Below, piece after piece: positions 1 through 11,932 of a DNA stretch of 64,000 bases. The stretch spans positions 6,026,963 to 6,090,962 of the forward strand of contig NC_063176.1 of the NCBI RefSeq assembly GCF_023159225.1, read 5' to 3'. Source of the stretch: Perognathus longimembris pacificus. Lineage: Eukaryota; Chordata; Mammalia; Rodentia; Heteromyidae. The translations under genes were made by a program, and so were the position numbers. The notes under the pieces were generated by a model that was not told where the DNA came from, searched no databases, and worked only from the letters and a program-made list of their open reading frames with translations. Position 1 is the stretch's first letter; each line of letters opens with the position of its first letter.

Positions 1-140
1 AGCAATAAGTCAATGTGTGATCACATTTCTGGGACTAGAGCTCTCACTGACTTCAGGATAGAAAATTTTCTTGTAATGTAACTATCACGATGGTAGGATA
101 TCTTTTGACATGTTTACTAGGAATATTCAAGTTTAAAGCA

Positions 141-321
141 GAATATGGCTTAGTGGTAAAGTGTTTTACTAGCATGTATGAAGCGCTGGATTTGATTCAG
201 TACCACCTAAATAGAAAAGGCTGCAAGTGGTACTGTGGTTCAAGTGGTAGAGTACTAGCCTTGAGAAAAAGAAGCTCTGGGACAGTGCTCCAGGACTGGC
301 AAAATAATAATAATAATAATA
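141..321 (+). mobile_element. IDL-Geo dimeric SINE, diverged
   Basis: An ID-like left half (tRNA-Ala-like, 'tggcttagtggtaaag' then 'gatttgattcagtacc') is followed by the Geo right half ('gtggttcaagtggtagag', 'agccttgag'). The tail has become an (AAT)n array at 303-321. It is diverged from the young copies in the window, and no clear target-site duplication was seen. Confidence 0.85.
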
Positions 322-1890
322 CACTCTCCTAGATAAGAAATGATTTAACAAATAAATATCGCATCTTTTGAACTGAATGCTGTTAAAGTTAATTATATCT
401 AAACATTTATTGTTATACCCAGAAAAATTATAATTCATCAGATTAAATACCTAACAAGATAGTCAACTGTACATACAGGGTGGGTTACTATCTAATTCAA
501 ATTATGTCATTATGTATCTCATTGTGTCATCAATTTCTTTTTGGCGTGTTAGCCTCTACAGAACACAGCCATATTTTCTTTCAATAATAATCAAACAGGG
601 CCATATGCAAAAGTAGACATACAAGACCAAGTTCACAGATGGAGTTGTCCATTGCCTACTGAATATATTTAAGACTAAATACAATAACAAGTAGTTTCGT
701 TCCCCTTCTCTGTCCTTATTCTGCAACCTTACATTTTTCTTGTCACAAAATCATCTTAGAAGGTAACAGGCCTTACAGAGGCAGTGTTTCCAGCAGCAAC
801 AGAGTCCTGAGCCTCCACATGCCTCCATAAACATGTGTGTACCTTGCAGAATCAAGAAAGAATGAGGGCTTGCCGGGTTCCTTTGAAACCTTTGCGTTCT
901 GTATTAGGAGAGGCAACTTTGAGCATCTAAGAAAACACATCCAGGGCTCAAGGAAGTGCCTGCATTTGTTAAGTAAGCTGACAACTTCTGAATTCTTGAA
1001 AACACCATTATACAATGAGAAGAATCAAGAGCTTTACATACGTAGAATAATTGATTAGACAAACAATTCTAATTGTAAGAAGAGAATCAAAAAGGAAATT
1101 TGATCATATTGCCAGAGAAGAAAAAAAAAACTGCTCTGGTTTTAATTTTAGAGAAGGAAAAATTAATTAATCACACACACACAAATCAATAGAATGTCCG
1201 AGAACAGTCCTGTTCAATCTTCTATAAATGACTAACTGGAAGACCTCAAATGCAATTAATTGGTATTGGAGATATATCTTCATAGGACCACTATACACCT
1301 GATTATCTGTGATCACATAGCCTTCACACCCCCAAACTGTACAAGTCATTGTGTGTTGCTGAGCAAGCTCTACAGCACCATTCATTCGGGCAGCCTTATT
1401 CACATTCAGAAGGCACTGGAGTACCGCCCACAGGAGGCCCCAGAGGAAGTACACAGTGCTCGCTCTGATTGTGATTTTAATAGCATACCTTGAAAAGGTA
1501 ATCTACATGAACCATCACTTCCCATCCCAAAAGGAGAGCGAATTTCACAAAACACTGCAGGAGGCTTAACATTTTCTCTATGCACTTTTCTAACACAATC
1601 ATATGACTATTGTTTGCCACCCCGTTACATGTGGTCTGTATTGTCTCTCCTGTTTAACACTTTCATTGTTCAATTCCTTTTATCTTGCTCTCATCTATTC
1701 CCAGTGCAGAATCTAGCTTTGTCTGATGGAAATAAGGCTCAGATGAATTGTAAAGGAGTTCTAGATTTCATATCAAGATGTCATATTGCCCATACTTCAA
1801 GAATGGCTTCAGAAAATTGTGTCGTTTTAAGGAAAAAGCAATTGATGTTTTCAACTTTTATTCAATAAACAACTTAAGGACCTTACCATC
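322..1890. other. Unique AT-rich DNA with a GC-bumped patch
   Basis: No repeat family was recognised. The stretches 773-1060 and 1290-1560 are less AT-rich and of higher complexity than their surroundings. The minus strand of 1167-1454 stays open for about 95 codons, but it lacks an ATG at its start, resembles no family I know and has no splice context I can defend. I therefore do not call it a gene. Confidence 0.6.
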
Positions 1891-1903
1891 AAGATACATT
1901 CTA

Positions 1904-2034
1904 GTTTTTTGTTTTGTTTTGTTTTTTTGGCCAGTCCTGGGGCTTGGACGCAGGGCCTGAGCACTGTCCCTGGCTTCTTTTTGCTCAAGGCTAGCACTCT
2001 GCCACTTGAGCCACAGCGCCACTTCTGGCCGTTT
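1904..2034 (-). mobile_element. Solo Geo monomer SINE
   Basis: On the minus strand only the right (Geo) half of the IDL-Geo SINE is present, with its A-rich tail at the left edge (poly-T on +). It is flanked by a direct repeat 'aagatacattcta' at 1891-1903 and 2035-2047. This is therefore a complete insertion without the ID-like head, either a 5' truncation at the monomer joint or a monomeric source. Confidence 0.88.
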
Positions 2035-2047
2035 AAGATACATTCTA

Positions 2048-3156
2048 AAAAACATTTTCTGTAAACGATGATGAAGACAGATTTTTTTTTCAGGGATTTA
2101 GACTTTAAAGTACTCTTGGTATATTAGAGAGACCATTCATAAAAATGTTAAAACATTAAAATTTAACCTATGAGCTTCAGTAGTCATGATTATTAACTGT
2201 TATTCGGATCAATTATTTACTAAAATACTAAGGGTTGAAAGTGGCAGGCCAAAGACAGTTAGAAGGTTGAAACTCATTTGTACAAAAGTAAGCAGTGGCA
2301 GAATTATAGTCATGTATTCATGTAGAAATGTAGAATATTCAAGACTATACATGGGAAGACTTTTCATTTTGAAAAGAAAATTACTACCTAAAGCAGGTAA
2401 TTCACATTCACAAGTTGATAAGTATGCCAGAACTCTCAGTTCTAGATCAGAGACTGTCCTCCAACTTTCTAGACCCTAGGTTTATAATCCCTATTTACCA
2501 ATACTGTAGATTTTATTTGAGGAGCTAAGACAAATATACAAGGAGTGAGGAAGATTCAAAAATAATTCATTACTATTTCAAAAAGTTTGCCTTTGATTAA
2601 ATCTTGAATTTGTATTTACTGGATGTATAAACACTATAATTTTGCATAATGCAATCTTCATGCCCCTCTCCTTTATATGAGATTTAATTTGTAGCACTGT
2701 TTTTGTGTTAAGGTAATTAAATGCTTAGTGAAATTATTCTCATATACAATGCAGTATTTTTCTTCATGTATACATGACATATGCATGTGTTTATAATATG
2801 TATAATGATATATATATGCAGACACATACTATATATATCCTTCTTACTCTATATAGTCATATGTATATATTCAATGTACACACATATATGTATATATGTT
2901 TATATCCACAAAGATTTGAATTTTTATATTTGCTCTTATAATCTACTTAGATTAGATTGCAGTCTAATTAGATTTTTGTGGTATCTCTAGATATGAGAGA
3001 TATCAGAGTCAATTTTAAAATGAGATGAAGTAAATTGTCTCATTTGTTCAAAGAATAATTTTAGTACTATATACTCATATAAGGGAATTAGGTTTATTAT
3101 CTGGTTTTTAGGTGAATAACCAAAATTACTTTAATATATTTTTATATGTGAAGGTA
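2048..3156. other. Unique AT-rich DNA
   Basis: Non-repetitive apart from TA/TG-rich low-complexity sequence at about 2765-2905. No gene signal seen. Confidence 0.6.
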
Positions 3157-3170
3157 ATGCCATTGCTTTT

Positions 3171-3383
3171 TTTTTTTTTTTTTTTTTTGGCCAGTCCTGG
3201 GGCTTGGACTCAGGGCCTGAGCACTGTCCCTGGCTTCTTCTTGCTCAAGGCTAGCACTCTACCACTTGAGCCACAGCGCCGCTTCTGGCCATTTTCTGTA
3301 TATGTGGTGCTGGGAATTCGAACTCAGGGCCTCATGTATACGAGGCAAGCACTCTTGCCACTAGGCCATATCCCCAGCCCACT
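3171..3383 (-). mobile_element. IDL-Geo dimeric SINE, full length
   Basis: A full dimer on the minus strand. The poly-T at left is the tail, followed by the Geo half and then the ID-like half ending 'atatccccagccc'. The flanking duplication 'atgccattgctttt' occurs at 3157-3170 and 3384-3397. It is near consensus, so relatively young. The plus-strand 119-codon open frame here is only the SINE read backwards. Confidence 0.95.
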
Positions 3384-3393
3384 ATGCCATTGC

Positions 3394-3677
3394 TTTTTGA
3401 CAAGCATAATCGACACCAAACACATATGTAGTGAATATTTTGTTAGAACTGAGACTATTATGTCTATCTGAGACTATTGAAAACTTAAGACTATGCACAT
3501 CTAAACAAAAGGACAATAGGCTTGTAGATAAATGTGTCTTAAAACTGCTATTCAATTTGTTAGACTGTAAGTAATTGTTCAAGAGTCACACCACTGGAAT
3601 CCTCCCTTGCATATATCGTACTTTAAGTAAATGTATTTGTGTATACTGTACATGTATATGACCCTGCATGTACTGCC

Positions 3678-3678
<1 letters not shown>
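3394..3678. other. Unique AT-rich DNA
   Basis: Nothing beyond AT-rich single-copy sequence was seen. Confidence 0.5.

Positions 3679-3715
<37 letters not shown>
3679..3715. repeat. (TA)n microsatellite
   Basis: Alternating TA with one interruption (atatacata). Confidence 0.9.
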
Positions 3716-3790
3716 ACTTGGATCAAACTTCTGACAAATAATCAGTTTCAATGTTATGATAATAGAAGAGCCTTAGGTAAAAATAATTTG

Positions 3791-3791
<1 letters not shown>

Positions 3792-3821
<30 letters not shown>

Positions 3822-3850
3822 TGTGTGTGTGTATGTATGTATGTATGCAT
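3792..3850. repeat. (ATGT)n microsatellite, SINE tail
   Basis: About fifteen ATGT units with a TG-rich interruption. It abuts the 3' end of the minus-strand SINE that follows, so on that strand it is an expanded (ACAT)n tail. Confidence 0.9.
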
Positions 3851-4083
3851 TTATTTTGGTCATGAGGCTTCAACTCAGGGACTGGGTACTGTCTCTGAGC
3901 TTTTGTGCTCAAGGTTGGCATTCTACCAATTTGAGCCACAGGTCCACTTCGGAGTTTTGAGTGGTTAATTGGAGATAAGAGTCTCACAGGAATATTTTTG
4001 CTCGGGCTGGCTTTGAACCCTGGTCCTCAATACACAACCTTCTGAGAACCTTGGACTACATGTATGAGCCACAGGGACCTGCT
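3851..4083 (-). mobile_element. B1-Geo SINE (7SL-like head, Geo tail half)
   Basis: Read on the minus strand, a 7SL/B1-like head ('ggctcatacatgtag...', then a segment ending 'gagactcttatctcc') is followed by the linker 'aattaaccactc' and a Geo monomer. The Geo half is homologous to that of the IDL-Geo SINEs. The copy is diverged. Confidence 0.8.
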
Positions 4084-4764
4084 TCTTTAGGTTATTGCTT
4101 TAGCTAGAATCTTATGGGTTTTGCCAGAGGTTCCTTCTACTTACTTTTCTCAAGCAGCTGAGAATACATGAAGAAACGTTTCAGAGTCTGAGCTGCTTCA
4201 GTAGGATCCTATATCAAAATAACATGTAAGAGGATTCTGGGGTTTGTTTTTTGTTGTTTTTTTTTGTTTGTTTTTTTTTTTACTGAAAGCTCTATCTATA
4301 AGACAGTTTCAGAATAATTTCAGTTGGAAAATCAGTTTCTATCCTGTTCTCTGTGTAAACTATTTTTAAAAATAGCATATCATTTTTATCATTGTTAATT
4401 AACTCAGAATGAAGAGGGTGAGTTTGTCTTCATAAAGGCATTTCCTACTTTTGCTATTACTTGTTAGTTGTACTTTTGAAATGATTTTTTTTCTGATTTT
4501 TTATAGCTTTTATTTCATTAGTAGATTGAGTCACATTTCTCTACACAATTTAAATAATTTTGGTTCTCGTGTAAACACACAACAATTCATTTTCTTTATT
4601 TAAAAAATAAAAGGTAAAGTCTTTGGGCATTAAAAATATACTCACATGCTTCTGTTACTGTCAATGTATTATACCATTTTTTCTTGTTTTTAGGACTTTT
4701 TTACTCTTCTGAAGCTTGAGTGGGTTGAATAATTCAGAGTGAATATAACACTATTTAGGCAGCA
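4084..4764. other. Unique AT-rich DNA
   Basis: Single-copy AT-rich sequence with T-runs at 4257-4281. No repeat family or coding signal recognised. Confidence 0.5.
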
Positions 4765-4850
4765 TGAGGAATGTAGCTCAGTAGAATACTTGCTTAGAAT
4801 GTTCAAGGCCTTGTGTTCTCTCCTTCATAAGGAATTTAAAATAAATAAAA
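4765..4850 (+). mobile_element. Old ID-like SINE monomer
   Basis: 'aatgtagctcagtagaatacttgc' (21 of these positions follow the tRNA-like A box and D arm) and a decayed B-box region 'ccttgtgttctctccttc', followed by an A-rich tail. It is a single tRNA-Ala-like monomer, strongly diverged, with no Geo half. Confidence 0.55.
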
Positions 4851-4854
4851 TTAG

Positions 4855-6536
4855 AAGATAAAAATATTCCACCAGCTCATTTCACATAAATTTGCATCAT
4901 TTCATTTCTGAGTGTGACTGTAGAGATTTTAGGATTTTTGAAAAAGAACTGGTCTGATTTTTTGGGGGAAGAATATTGCTCTTATTTTAAAATATGTTCA
5001 AGGTGTTTTGAGCACTGATGTTAGAAAAGAAGTGGAGATGTGAAGCTAATGAGGGAGAATATGGATATCAAGTGTATATGTCGAAATACATGCCCTTAGT
5101 TTAGGTTCTAAATCTTATTAAGGTATACACTAGCCTGTGAATAAGAATCAACAGAGAATGGAAACTGGGTGAGCCATGAGGTCTGAATTTACCTTGTTTG
5201 TGACTAAGAAGTTGAACAATCAATTACTTATTCTTTTTTCTTGTCTGGTTGCTGCTAATTAGAGGAGAGGGAGCTAGAAGAGTAGTAGAAAATTTGAACA
5301 CCTTTTCTTGTTCTCATACAAATGGAGAATCAAGTCTGAAATGCATATTTCCATCTTACTAAGAATCTATGAATTAATAAATTAACTTCATCTGTGTGTA
5401 GCTTTCTGCAATACAGCAGGTTTGAATTTCTGAGACGTTGACAATTTGGCTTAGATGATTATCATCTGCTAATACAAAGCTTTCACAAGCTCTTTAAAAC
5501 TACTACATTTATATGAATAAAAAATGACATGCACACTCCAATTGTGATTGTGGACTTAAAGTAGTTTTTGGAATGAAAAAGGGAAAAAGCTAAAAGTTAA
5601 TGAAATAATAAGAACCAGTACAAAAGTGTAGAGGAAAAGCTATTAGCTGAGGCCTTAAAACAAGTTTTCTTTCTGTTTTATTAATATTTTGCTGCCATTA
5701 TATTTCTTTTCTTATTAGGAGACTTTTTCTTTTTGAGAATATGTTGCACTGTTCTTTAGCTTTCTAATCCATCACTGAAGTAGGATGACAACACATTTGC
5801 AGATCCTGGCACCCCAATACCCTGCTGTCAGGATGGCAAATGATGCCACTTTTCAACAAAGCAGCCATCCAGTGAGAGGATTAGAGGCATGAATTTTCAC
5901 TGACAAAATATGGGTTTGAAGTTAACATGACACTTCTTCAGTGGCTCTGTTCTAAGGACAGGAGTGCTAACAAGATTAGAAGTGCCACCGCTCCTTTTAT
6001 TTACCATTGCACATGGAGATTAGCATATTCCTGGTCAGCTTGGCTTAAAGACTTTGTGGAACAGCAAAATGTGAGTGAGTTTGCTCCTTCCTTATTGGTT
6101 TCCATAGGATAGCAACTTGCCTCTACCCTCTGAAGAAGAATTGATTAATTTTTGGTAAGGGGAGATACATGGGAAGGACTATTCTAAGACTGGTTAGTTC
6201 TTTCACTATTCTGTTTGACTTGGATCTGTTGTAATATTCGATCACTCATTGCAGGACGATATGGTGAGTATAAGCATCCAGTTAATGTCTATAAACAGCA
6301 AGCTATCTGTACAGTGCTTTGCAACTGGTTTGTGTCTAATGTTTATGTAAGACTCTGATGAAATTTAATATTTATATGTGCATATAGTACTTAACAAATC
6401 ACTTAATATTTTTGTCATGGTTGAAATTTAATAGGATTTCTCAGTGCGGCGTCTTTTAAGAAGGGACATCTGTTTTTGCTGAAAGCCACATTGGTCTGTG
6501 TCGAGGACCTGTGCAAGCCAAGATGGCAAGCAAGAA
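4855..6536. other. Unique DNA with candidate conserved patch at 5790-6110
   Basis: No repeats were recognised. The part from about 5790 to 6110 is less AT-rich and contains 'attagcatat', an octamer/POU-like motif, within high-complexity sequence. It is open for 61 codons at 5927, but nothing protein-like is recognisable. Confidence 0.45.
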
Positions 6537-6538
6537 GT

Positions 6539-6594
<56 letters not shown>
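6537..6594. repeat. (GA)n microsatellite
   Basis: A nearly pure GA array of about 27 units. The open frames through it (SLSLSL / EREREREr) are shadows. Confidence 0.97.
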
Positions 6595-6596
<2 letters not shown>

Positions 6597-6805
6597 AGGA
6601 AACATTAGAAATAATATGGCAGAGTCTCACTTGCAGATTGGAGATGAACAGGAATCAAGTGTGAATCAGAGTCAGAGGCGCTTCCAGATTTCAGCATCAT
6701 GCAGTTCCCTCCTTTTTGATTAAAGTTTAATCTCTTTCTGAAAAAAATACCACATATATTTCTTAATTCAAAAATTCATTTAATCTGTTATATGTAGATA
6801 TTGTC

Positions 6806-6863
6806 ATTCTCTCTCTGTGTCTCTGTCTCTCTGTGTCTCTGTCTCTGCTTCTGTCTCTCTCTC
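6806..6863. repeat. (TCTG/TCTC)n low-complexity tract
   Basis: Imperfect TCTCTG repeats directly abutting a minus-strand SINE remnant, probably its expanded tail. Confidence 0.8.
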
Positions 6864-6869
6864 AATTCT

Positions 6870-6990
6870 TTTTGTAGTTCTGGTGTTTATACTTGCTGTC
6901 TTTGCTCATATTGCTGGCATTCTACCACTTGAGCAAGCTTTTTGCTGGTTATTTTACAGTTGGAGACAGCTTGATAGAACATCCCATGAG
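6870..6990 (-). mobile_element. Degraded Geo-type SINE fragment
   Basis: On the plus strand 'gctggcattctaccacttgagc' style sequence (the inverse of the Geo A-box region) and 'tggagacag' are still recognisable. The copy is truncated. Confidence 0.55.
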
Positions 6991-7008
6991 AATTGCCAAA
7001 AAAAAACC

Positions 7009-7074
<66 letters not shown>
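7009..7074. repeat. (TA)n microsatellite
   Basis: About 30 TA units. The YIYIYI open frames across it are artefacts. Confidence 0.97.
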
Positions 7075-7076
<2 letters not shown>

Positions 7077-7084
7077 AGCAAAAA

Positions 7085-7223
7085 AGCCCAGGTAGAGACG
7101 TAGTGGTAGAATGCCAGCAAAACATACAGAAGTCCCTGAATTCAAACCATAATCTCTCCCTGTGTCTCTGTCTCTCCCTCTGTCAGTCTGTCTCTGTCTT
7201 TCTCTTTCTTCTCTCTCTCTGTC
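7085..7223 (+). mobile_element. ID-like monomer remnant plus TCTG tract
   Basis: 'acgtagtggtagaatgcc' and 'ccctgaattcaaacc' correspond to the A-box arm and B-box arm of an ID-like SINE (7092-7150). A TCTC/TCTG-rich tract follows at 7154-7223. Confidence 0.5.
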
Positions 7224-8683
7224 CCTCACACATACACGTATGCACACAATGCAATATTTTTGCTTCTAGTGTGAAAATGATATTCTTACAAATATTAATC
7301 TTTGAACATGTTTCATTGTAGTTAATATGTGTGCCTCTCTTTCCATGTACATAACACCAGACTAAATGGAGTACAAAACAAAACCCCAGAGGCATTAATA
7401 GTTTTGTAAAAACAATGAAGTGGTGTAGGAACTAGTTTGCATAAGTAGTAGGAAGCCCAAAGATCCAACACAAATGAATAACTGCAAGATTAAAGAGAGC
7501 CCAAGGAGGTCCCTAAGAATTGGGAAAACCAAAGGAAATTGGAGATAGCAGAACTCAAAAACCTCTTGCCAGGAGCTCCAGTGCTTTGCCTTGTTGCTTG
7601 TTAACACAGGCCTTAGTACTAGAGAAAAAAAATTACCTTGTAATTGAAGTTATTGGAAAATTGAAATATAAGAGTTCCAACAAACCCACTGGATATCATA
7701 TACTTTTATAATAGATAAATGACTCACTCAAAATTATATAGAATTTTCTGAAAATGTATTAGCTCTTTTAGGCCACTCAGAGGGTTAAGACTCTCAGCTT
7801 CAATAGACCTAGTAGTACAGTAATGGAGCCTGTTTCATAAAATACACCTGTGGCCAGGCATTCCTTTGTTCAGACAAATATTCCAATCATGTAATAGCAA
7901 TATTACTTGCTCCAGAGTAGTTTGTTACTTCTAAGAAAAAAAAAAAACAAGACAGCTTTTCTAAAGAGTTCACCAATTAGTCTCTAAAACAGAAAAAGGG
8001 AAATATTTTTAATGATACTAAAGCTGCAGAAGTAACATAAGAAAGCAGAGTCAAACACATCATGATATAAATTATTATGCATAAGAATTTTGTGAGCTTT
8101 TAGCTATTATGTATTCCCATTTGTTAACTTTAGTCAATGCTATCATCCTTGCAATGTTATTATGAGATTCAGGTAAAACGTGCATGCAGAGAATCATACC
8201 TGGTAAACATTTCATAAATGGAAGTTATGTGGAGAAAATTTTATATAAATTGGAAATTTTGACCTTAAAACCTTGATTTAATTTTAAACCAGTTTTTACA
8301 TGGTTTGCTAATAGACCATTGATTGCTCAGCAATGAAAAAAAAATAGATGCTGAAACATAGAGGGGACTTGATTAGATATTGCTTACTGATGAACTGCTT
8401 TATATGCTATTAGAATATTTTTTAATGTGCCTTCAGATATAGAACACAACGAAAGTCTTACCATTAGAATCTTATGTTTCACTGTGATATGAAATGAAGA
8501 TATTGAGTTTTATCATAAATTAAAAAAAAAGAGCAAGCCTCAACTTCTTCCAGGGTAGTCACAACAGTTTCTCAGTTCTAAAAGTCTTCCCTTTGCATTA
8601 AACAAAAGGTTGATTTTTAAATGATACTATTTTTGCTTAATAAACTGTCATTCTACACTACAGTTACTATTTGTCAAATGGAG

Positions 8684-8684
<1 letters not shown>
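7224..8684. other. Unique AT-rich DNA
   Basis: No recognised repeat or gene. Short open frames at 7395-7711 do not resemble any family. Confidence 0.5.

Positions 8685-8737
<53 letters not shown>
8685..8737. repeat. (TG)n microsatellite, SINE tail
   Basis: About 26 TG units that touch the 3' end of the following minus-strand SINE, whose tail they probably replaced. Confidence 0.95.
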
Positions 8738-8739
<2 letters not shown>

Positions 8740-8958
8740 TAGAGCTTGAATTCAAGGCCTGGGCCCTCTCACTGAGCTTCTTTTTGGCTCAAAGCTAGAG
8801 CTCTGGCACTTGAGCCACAGCTCAACTTCTGGCTTTTTGGTAGTTTAGTGGAGATAATCCTTTGGAGTTTCCTGTCCAGGCTCCTTTGAATGACTGATCC
8901 TTAGATTCTGGCATCCTGAGCAACTAGGATTACAGGTATGAGGCCCTTGTGCCTGGTG
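8738..8958 (-). mobile_element. B1-Geo SINE
   Basis: Geo half ('cacttgagccacag' on +) followed by a B1-like half ('aggattacaggtatgaggc' on +) in the order expected for a minus-strand copy. Diverged. Confidence 0.82.
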
Positions 8959-9754
8959 AGAGATTATTTTTATTTCTCATGCGCTCAGAAACATTACCAA
9001 TATAATAAGAACAGAAACCTGAAAATTTGAAACTTTTGCATAATACTATCAAAACTGGCATATGTAAAAAATTTGTATCCAATAATAACTACAAAATAGT
9101 GTGTAAAATACAATATTTAGTGCAAGAAAATAAAAAGCAGTCAAATATATCTTTGTCAAACCAGTTACTAGGGGGCATGATATCAACTAGTGGGCATGAT
9201 ATCAATACCACGTATACTTTTGGACAAATCCCCTAGAGATGATTTTTAAACCCTAAGTGGAATTATATACTATGACTTAAATAAATAAATTCAAATAGAA
9301 TCATGAATGCCAAGGGATTTTTGTACCCTCCTCTGATGTTTCCAGAGTGACAGTAGACATGAAACTAATTAATGTGTATAAGCACAATTGTTTTGTAAAT
9401 AGTTTGTGACAGTGTTGAAAGGAAACACCAAAACAGACTATGCTCATCTATAATTAATTAAATTTGTAACATTATAAATAATCCTTGTAGACAGTGTTCA
9501 TGTGTAGATATGTATCAATCTAATGGAAAATTGGGATATGTTTTTTTTATCATTACTCTACCTGTATTGATCTATTGGCTTAACCAGGGATCACAGGATT
9601 TGGAAATTATTGTTTATAAAAAGATGTGATTCATTTTTATCTTTCTTGTTAGGCTATAGATATGATGAATTCAAGTAAAGTAACTTAAAATTATTAATTA
9701 TTCACTACTTCAGTAGAAAATGTTAGCTCTTCTTGTTCTGTTTGATGATGCATT
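8959..9754. other. Unique AT-rich DNA with a small tandem duplication
   Basis: Single-copy. A 19-bp unit 'gggcatgatatcaa...' is repeated at 9172-9190 and 9191-9209. No gene signal. Confidence 0.5.
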
Positions 9755-9832
9755 GTGTCTCTATCTCTCTGTCTCTCTGTCTCTGTGTTTCTGTCTCTGT
9801 CTCTCTCTGTGTCTCTGTCTATCTCCTCTCTC
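9755..9832. repeat. (TCTG)n low-complexity tract
   Basis: Imperfect TCTG/TCTC array adjoining a minus-strand SINE, probably its tail. Confidence 0.8.
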
Positions 9833-10035
9833 AGCGACAGTAATTTGAATTCAGGGCTTTGTGCTTGCTGGTTTGATTAAGTGTTCTATTATTTGAGGAA
9901 TATCTCCAGTTGTACTTTTTCCTGGTTATGTTAGAGACAGAGACTCACAGGCTTTTCTGTCAATGCCAGCTTTGACTTCCAGATTTCAGTGTCTGGAGTA
10001 GCTAAGGTTACAGGTATAATATACCAGGAGCTGGC
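9833..10035 (-). mobile_element. Degraded B1-Geo SINE
   Basis: Plus-strand 'gacagagactcacaggc' and 'gtagctaaggttacaggtat' match the inverse of the B1-like half. The Geo half is poorly kept. Confidence 0.65.
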
Positions 10036-11089
10036 TATTATTGTTTTTCAACAAGACATAATTTACAGTGCTTAAATATTGGTGACAAATTTCATGTCTC
10101 TTTGATATACAGACCTCTTGAAAAATGAGGAATAGTTCATTATTGTTCTAATATGAATCCTTTCTTCTAACAGAGACTAGCCCATGATAAGTATTCAATA
10201 AGTATTTGTTGGTTTGCCGACTAAAATTCAGAACATAATCATTAATATTTGATTGGCAAGACTTTACTTTCTTTTGCTAATAGTCTACGGTTGTTCTGAA
10301 GGCTAAGTCTTTTGATGGCAGTGACAGAAACTAATTTCAAAAAGGGCAAGAGTAGAAATAAAAATCTATTGGCTAGCTGCAGTTAGTACTTATTGGCCAA
10401 ATATTTGAGGAGAGAAACAACTTGGAGACATATTAAGGAGATTATAAGGTGATTTATTATCTATTTGAACACATTGCTCTAAATACACAACATAGTTCAA
10501 GTATTCTAGATTTTTATTATCTGGTGAGTGGAAATGTTAAACCATTATCTTTTGTCAGACTAGACATTAGAGGTGCTTTATTTTACTGTAGAAGAAACTC
10601 CATGTATTTAATATTATATTTTTTCTATCATTGAGTTACTTTAACTGCAATATTTATTTTTATTTCTTCTTCACTTGTATATTTCAGCAAGTTTTGCTCC
10701 ATGGATGGATTGTATAGCAAATGTTTCATGAGCTTCTGTGCCAATTTTGAATGCCATAAAGCATCAAATGAGTTCTATACCAAAATAAAATGATTGTCAA
10801 TAAAAAATAAAATATATGATATCTTTGGGGAGTTCTTTAGATATAGTTATTTGCCACTTACATAGAAATGTCTTCAAAGGAATATGTCCAATGGCAATTT
10901 CATCCTTGTGGGAATATCACTGATGAAACTTACCTGAATGGAAAAAGCTATGTTCCCACTAGTTAATTGGACCTTACAGGAGAACACTTCTATATATCCT
11001 CGATTACTGACTGCATTTAGCACATATATGTATTATAAATCATCACAAAAACTGTAATTTAATTAATCATTATCAAGTGAAATTAAATC
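10036..11089. other. Unique AT-rich DNA
   Basis: No family recognised; a 61-codon open frame at 10449 has no protein-like character. Confidence 0.5.
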
Positions 11090-11400
11090 CAGAATTGCAA
11101 TGTGGTTTCATATTTACAAATCAAAAAGAGGAATGACACATCAACAAAATGAAGGACTAAATTTATCATCATCAAAATCAATGCAGAAAGGAATTTTATA
11201 AAATTAAATGGCATTCATGATAAAAAACCAAAGGTCAACTAAATTAGTGTAGTAGGAGCATACATCAACATAGTGAGCTATATGTAACTTACCAGCCACC
11301 ATCATTATACTGAATGAAATCACTGAGGAAATTCATTACCACTTTCTAAAACAGATTTTAGATCAGCTTGAGTAGCCAACCTTACTCCTGCCAAGAAAAA
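11090..11400 (+). mobile_element. Decayed L1 ORF2 reverse-transcriptase fragment
   Basis: The order of remnants fits the RT palm region of L1 ORF2: 'atcatcaaaatcaatgcaga' (IISIDAE-like), then 'ggagcatacatcaacata' (GTYLNI-like), then 'ccaccatcattatactgaat' (ANIILNG-like). Many stops and indels, so it is an old copy. Confidence 0.65.
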
Positions 11401-11919
11401 TAAAACAAATACCATAATATATGAAATAAACTGTTACTTACTATGCAGGATATATCTTTATGTCCTAAAATAAACCATTATTTCCTGTACTATTATTTTC
11501 TAACATTTTCTTTAAAACATACTGTTATTTCCAGATGGACCTGTTTGTGTAGCAGTAAAAATTTCATCATTACCACTAAATTTTGGGAGCATGTCAATCC
11601 TACGACTTCAAGGTGAAAAAAACACCTATGAGTAACACAAAGAATGTCATTTTTATTTTGTAAAAGCATAGAAATAATGATTATCAAGATAAATTTGCAT
11701 GATGAAATGTCTTTATGCCAGAAATATTTGCAAAATTTATTTTGGCATGTTTCTAATTCATATTTTTCTTATTGAAATTACATTTAGGAAAAGTAAACTT
11801 TTTGAAAATTAGCTTTACATAGTTATGTAATATTCCATCAATGTTATTCTTTTAAAATCCATGAGTCTTTTATCTTCTGAAGAAGTTATATAAATAATGT
11901 TACACAAAAATTTTAGTAC
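11401..11919. other. Unique AT-rich DNA
   Basis: Nothing recognised. Confidence 0.5.
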
Positions 11920-11932
11920 TAAAATTGTTCTT

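Noticed and set aside
3112..3471. 119-codon plus-strand open frame.
   Set aside because: It is the inverse of an IDL-Geo SINE. The same peptide-like text recurs at 11897-12131, 40928-41218 and 63514-63753, all SINEs.
6415..7321. Open frames of 60-142 codons with SLSLSL, EREREr or YIYIYI.
   Set aside because: Generated by the (GA)n and (TA)n arrays and TCTG tracts, with no protein character outside them.
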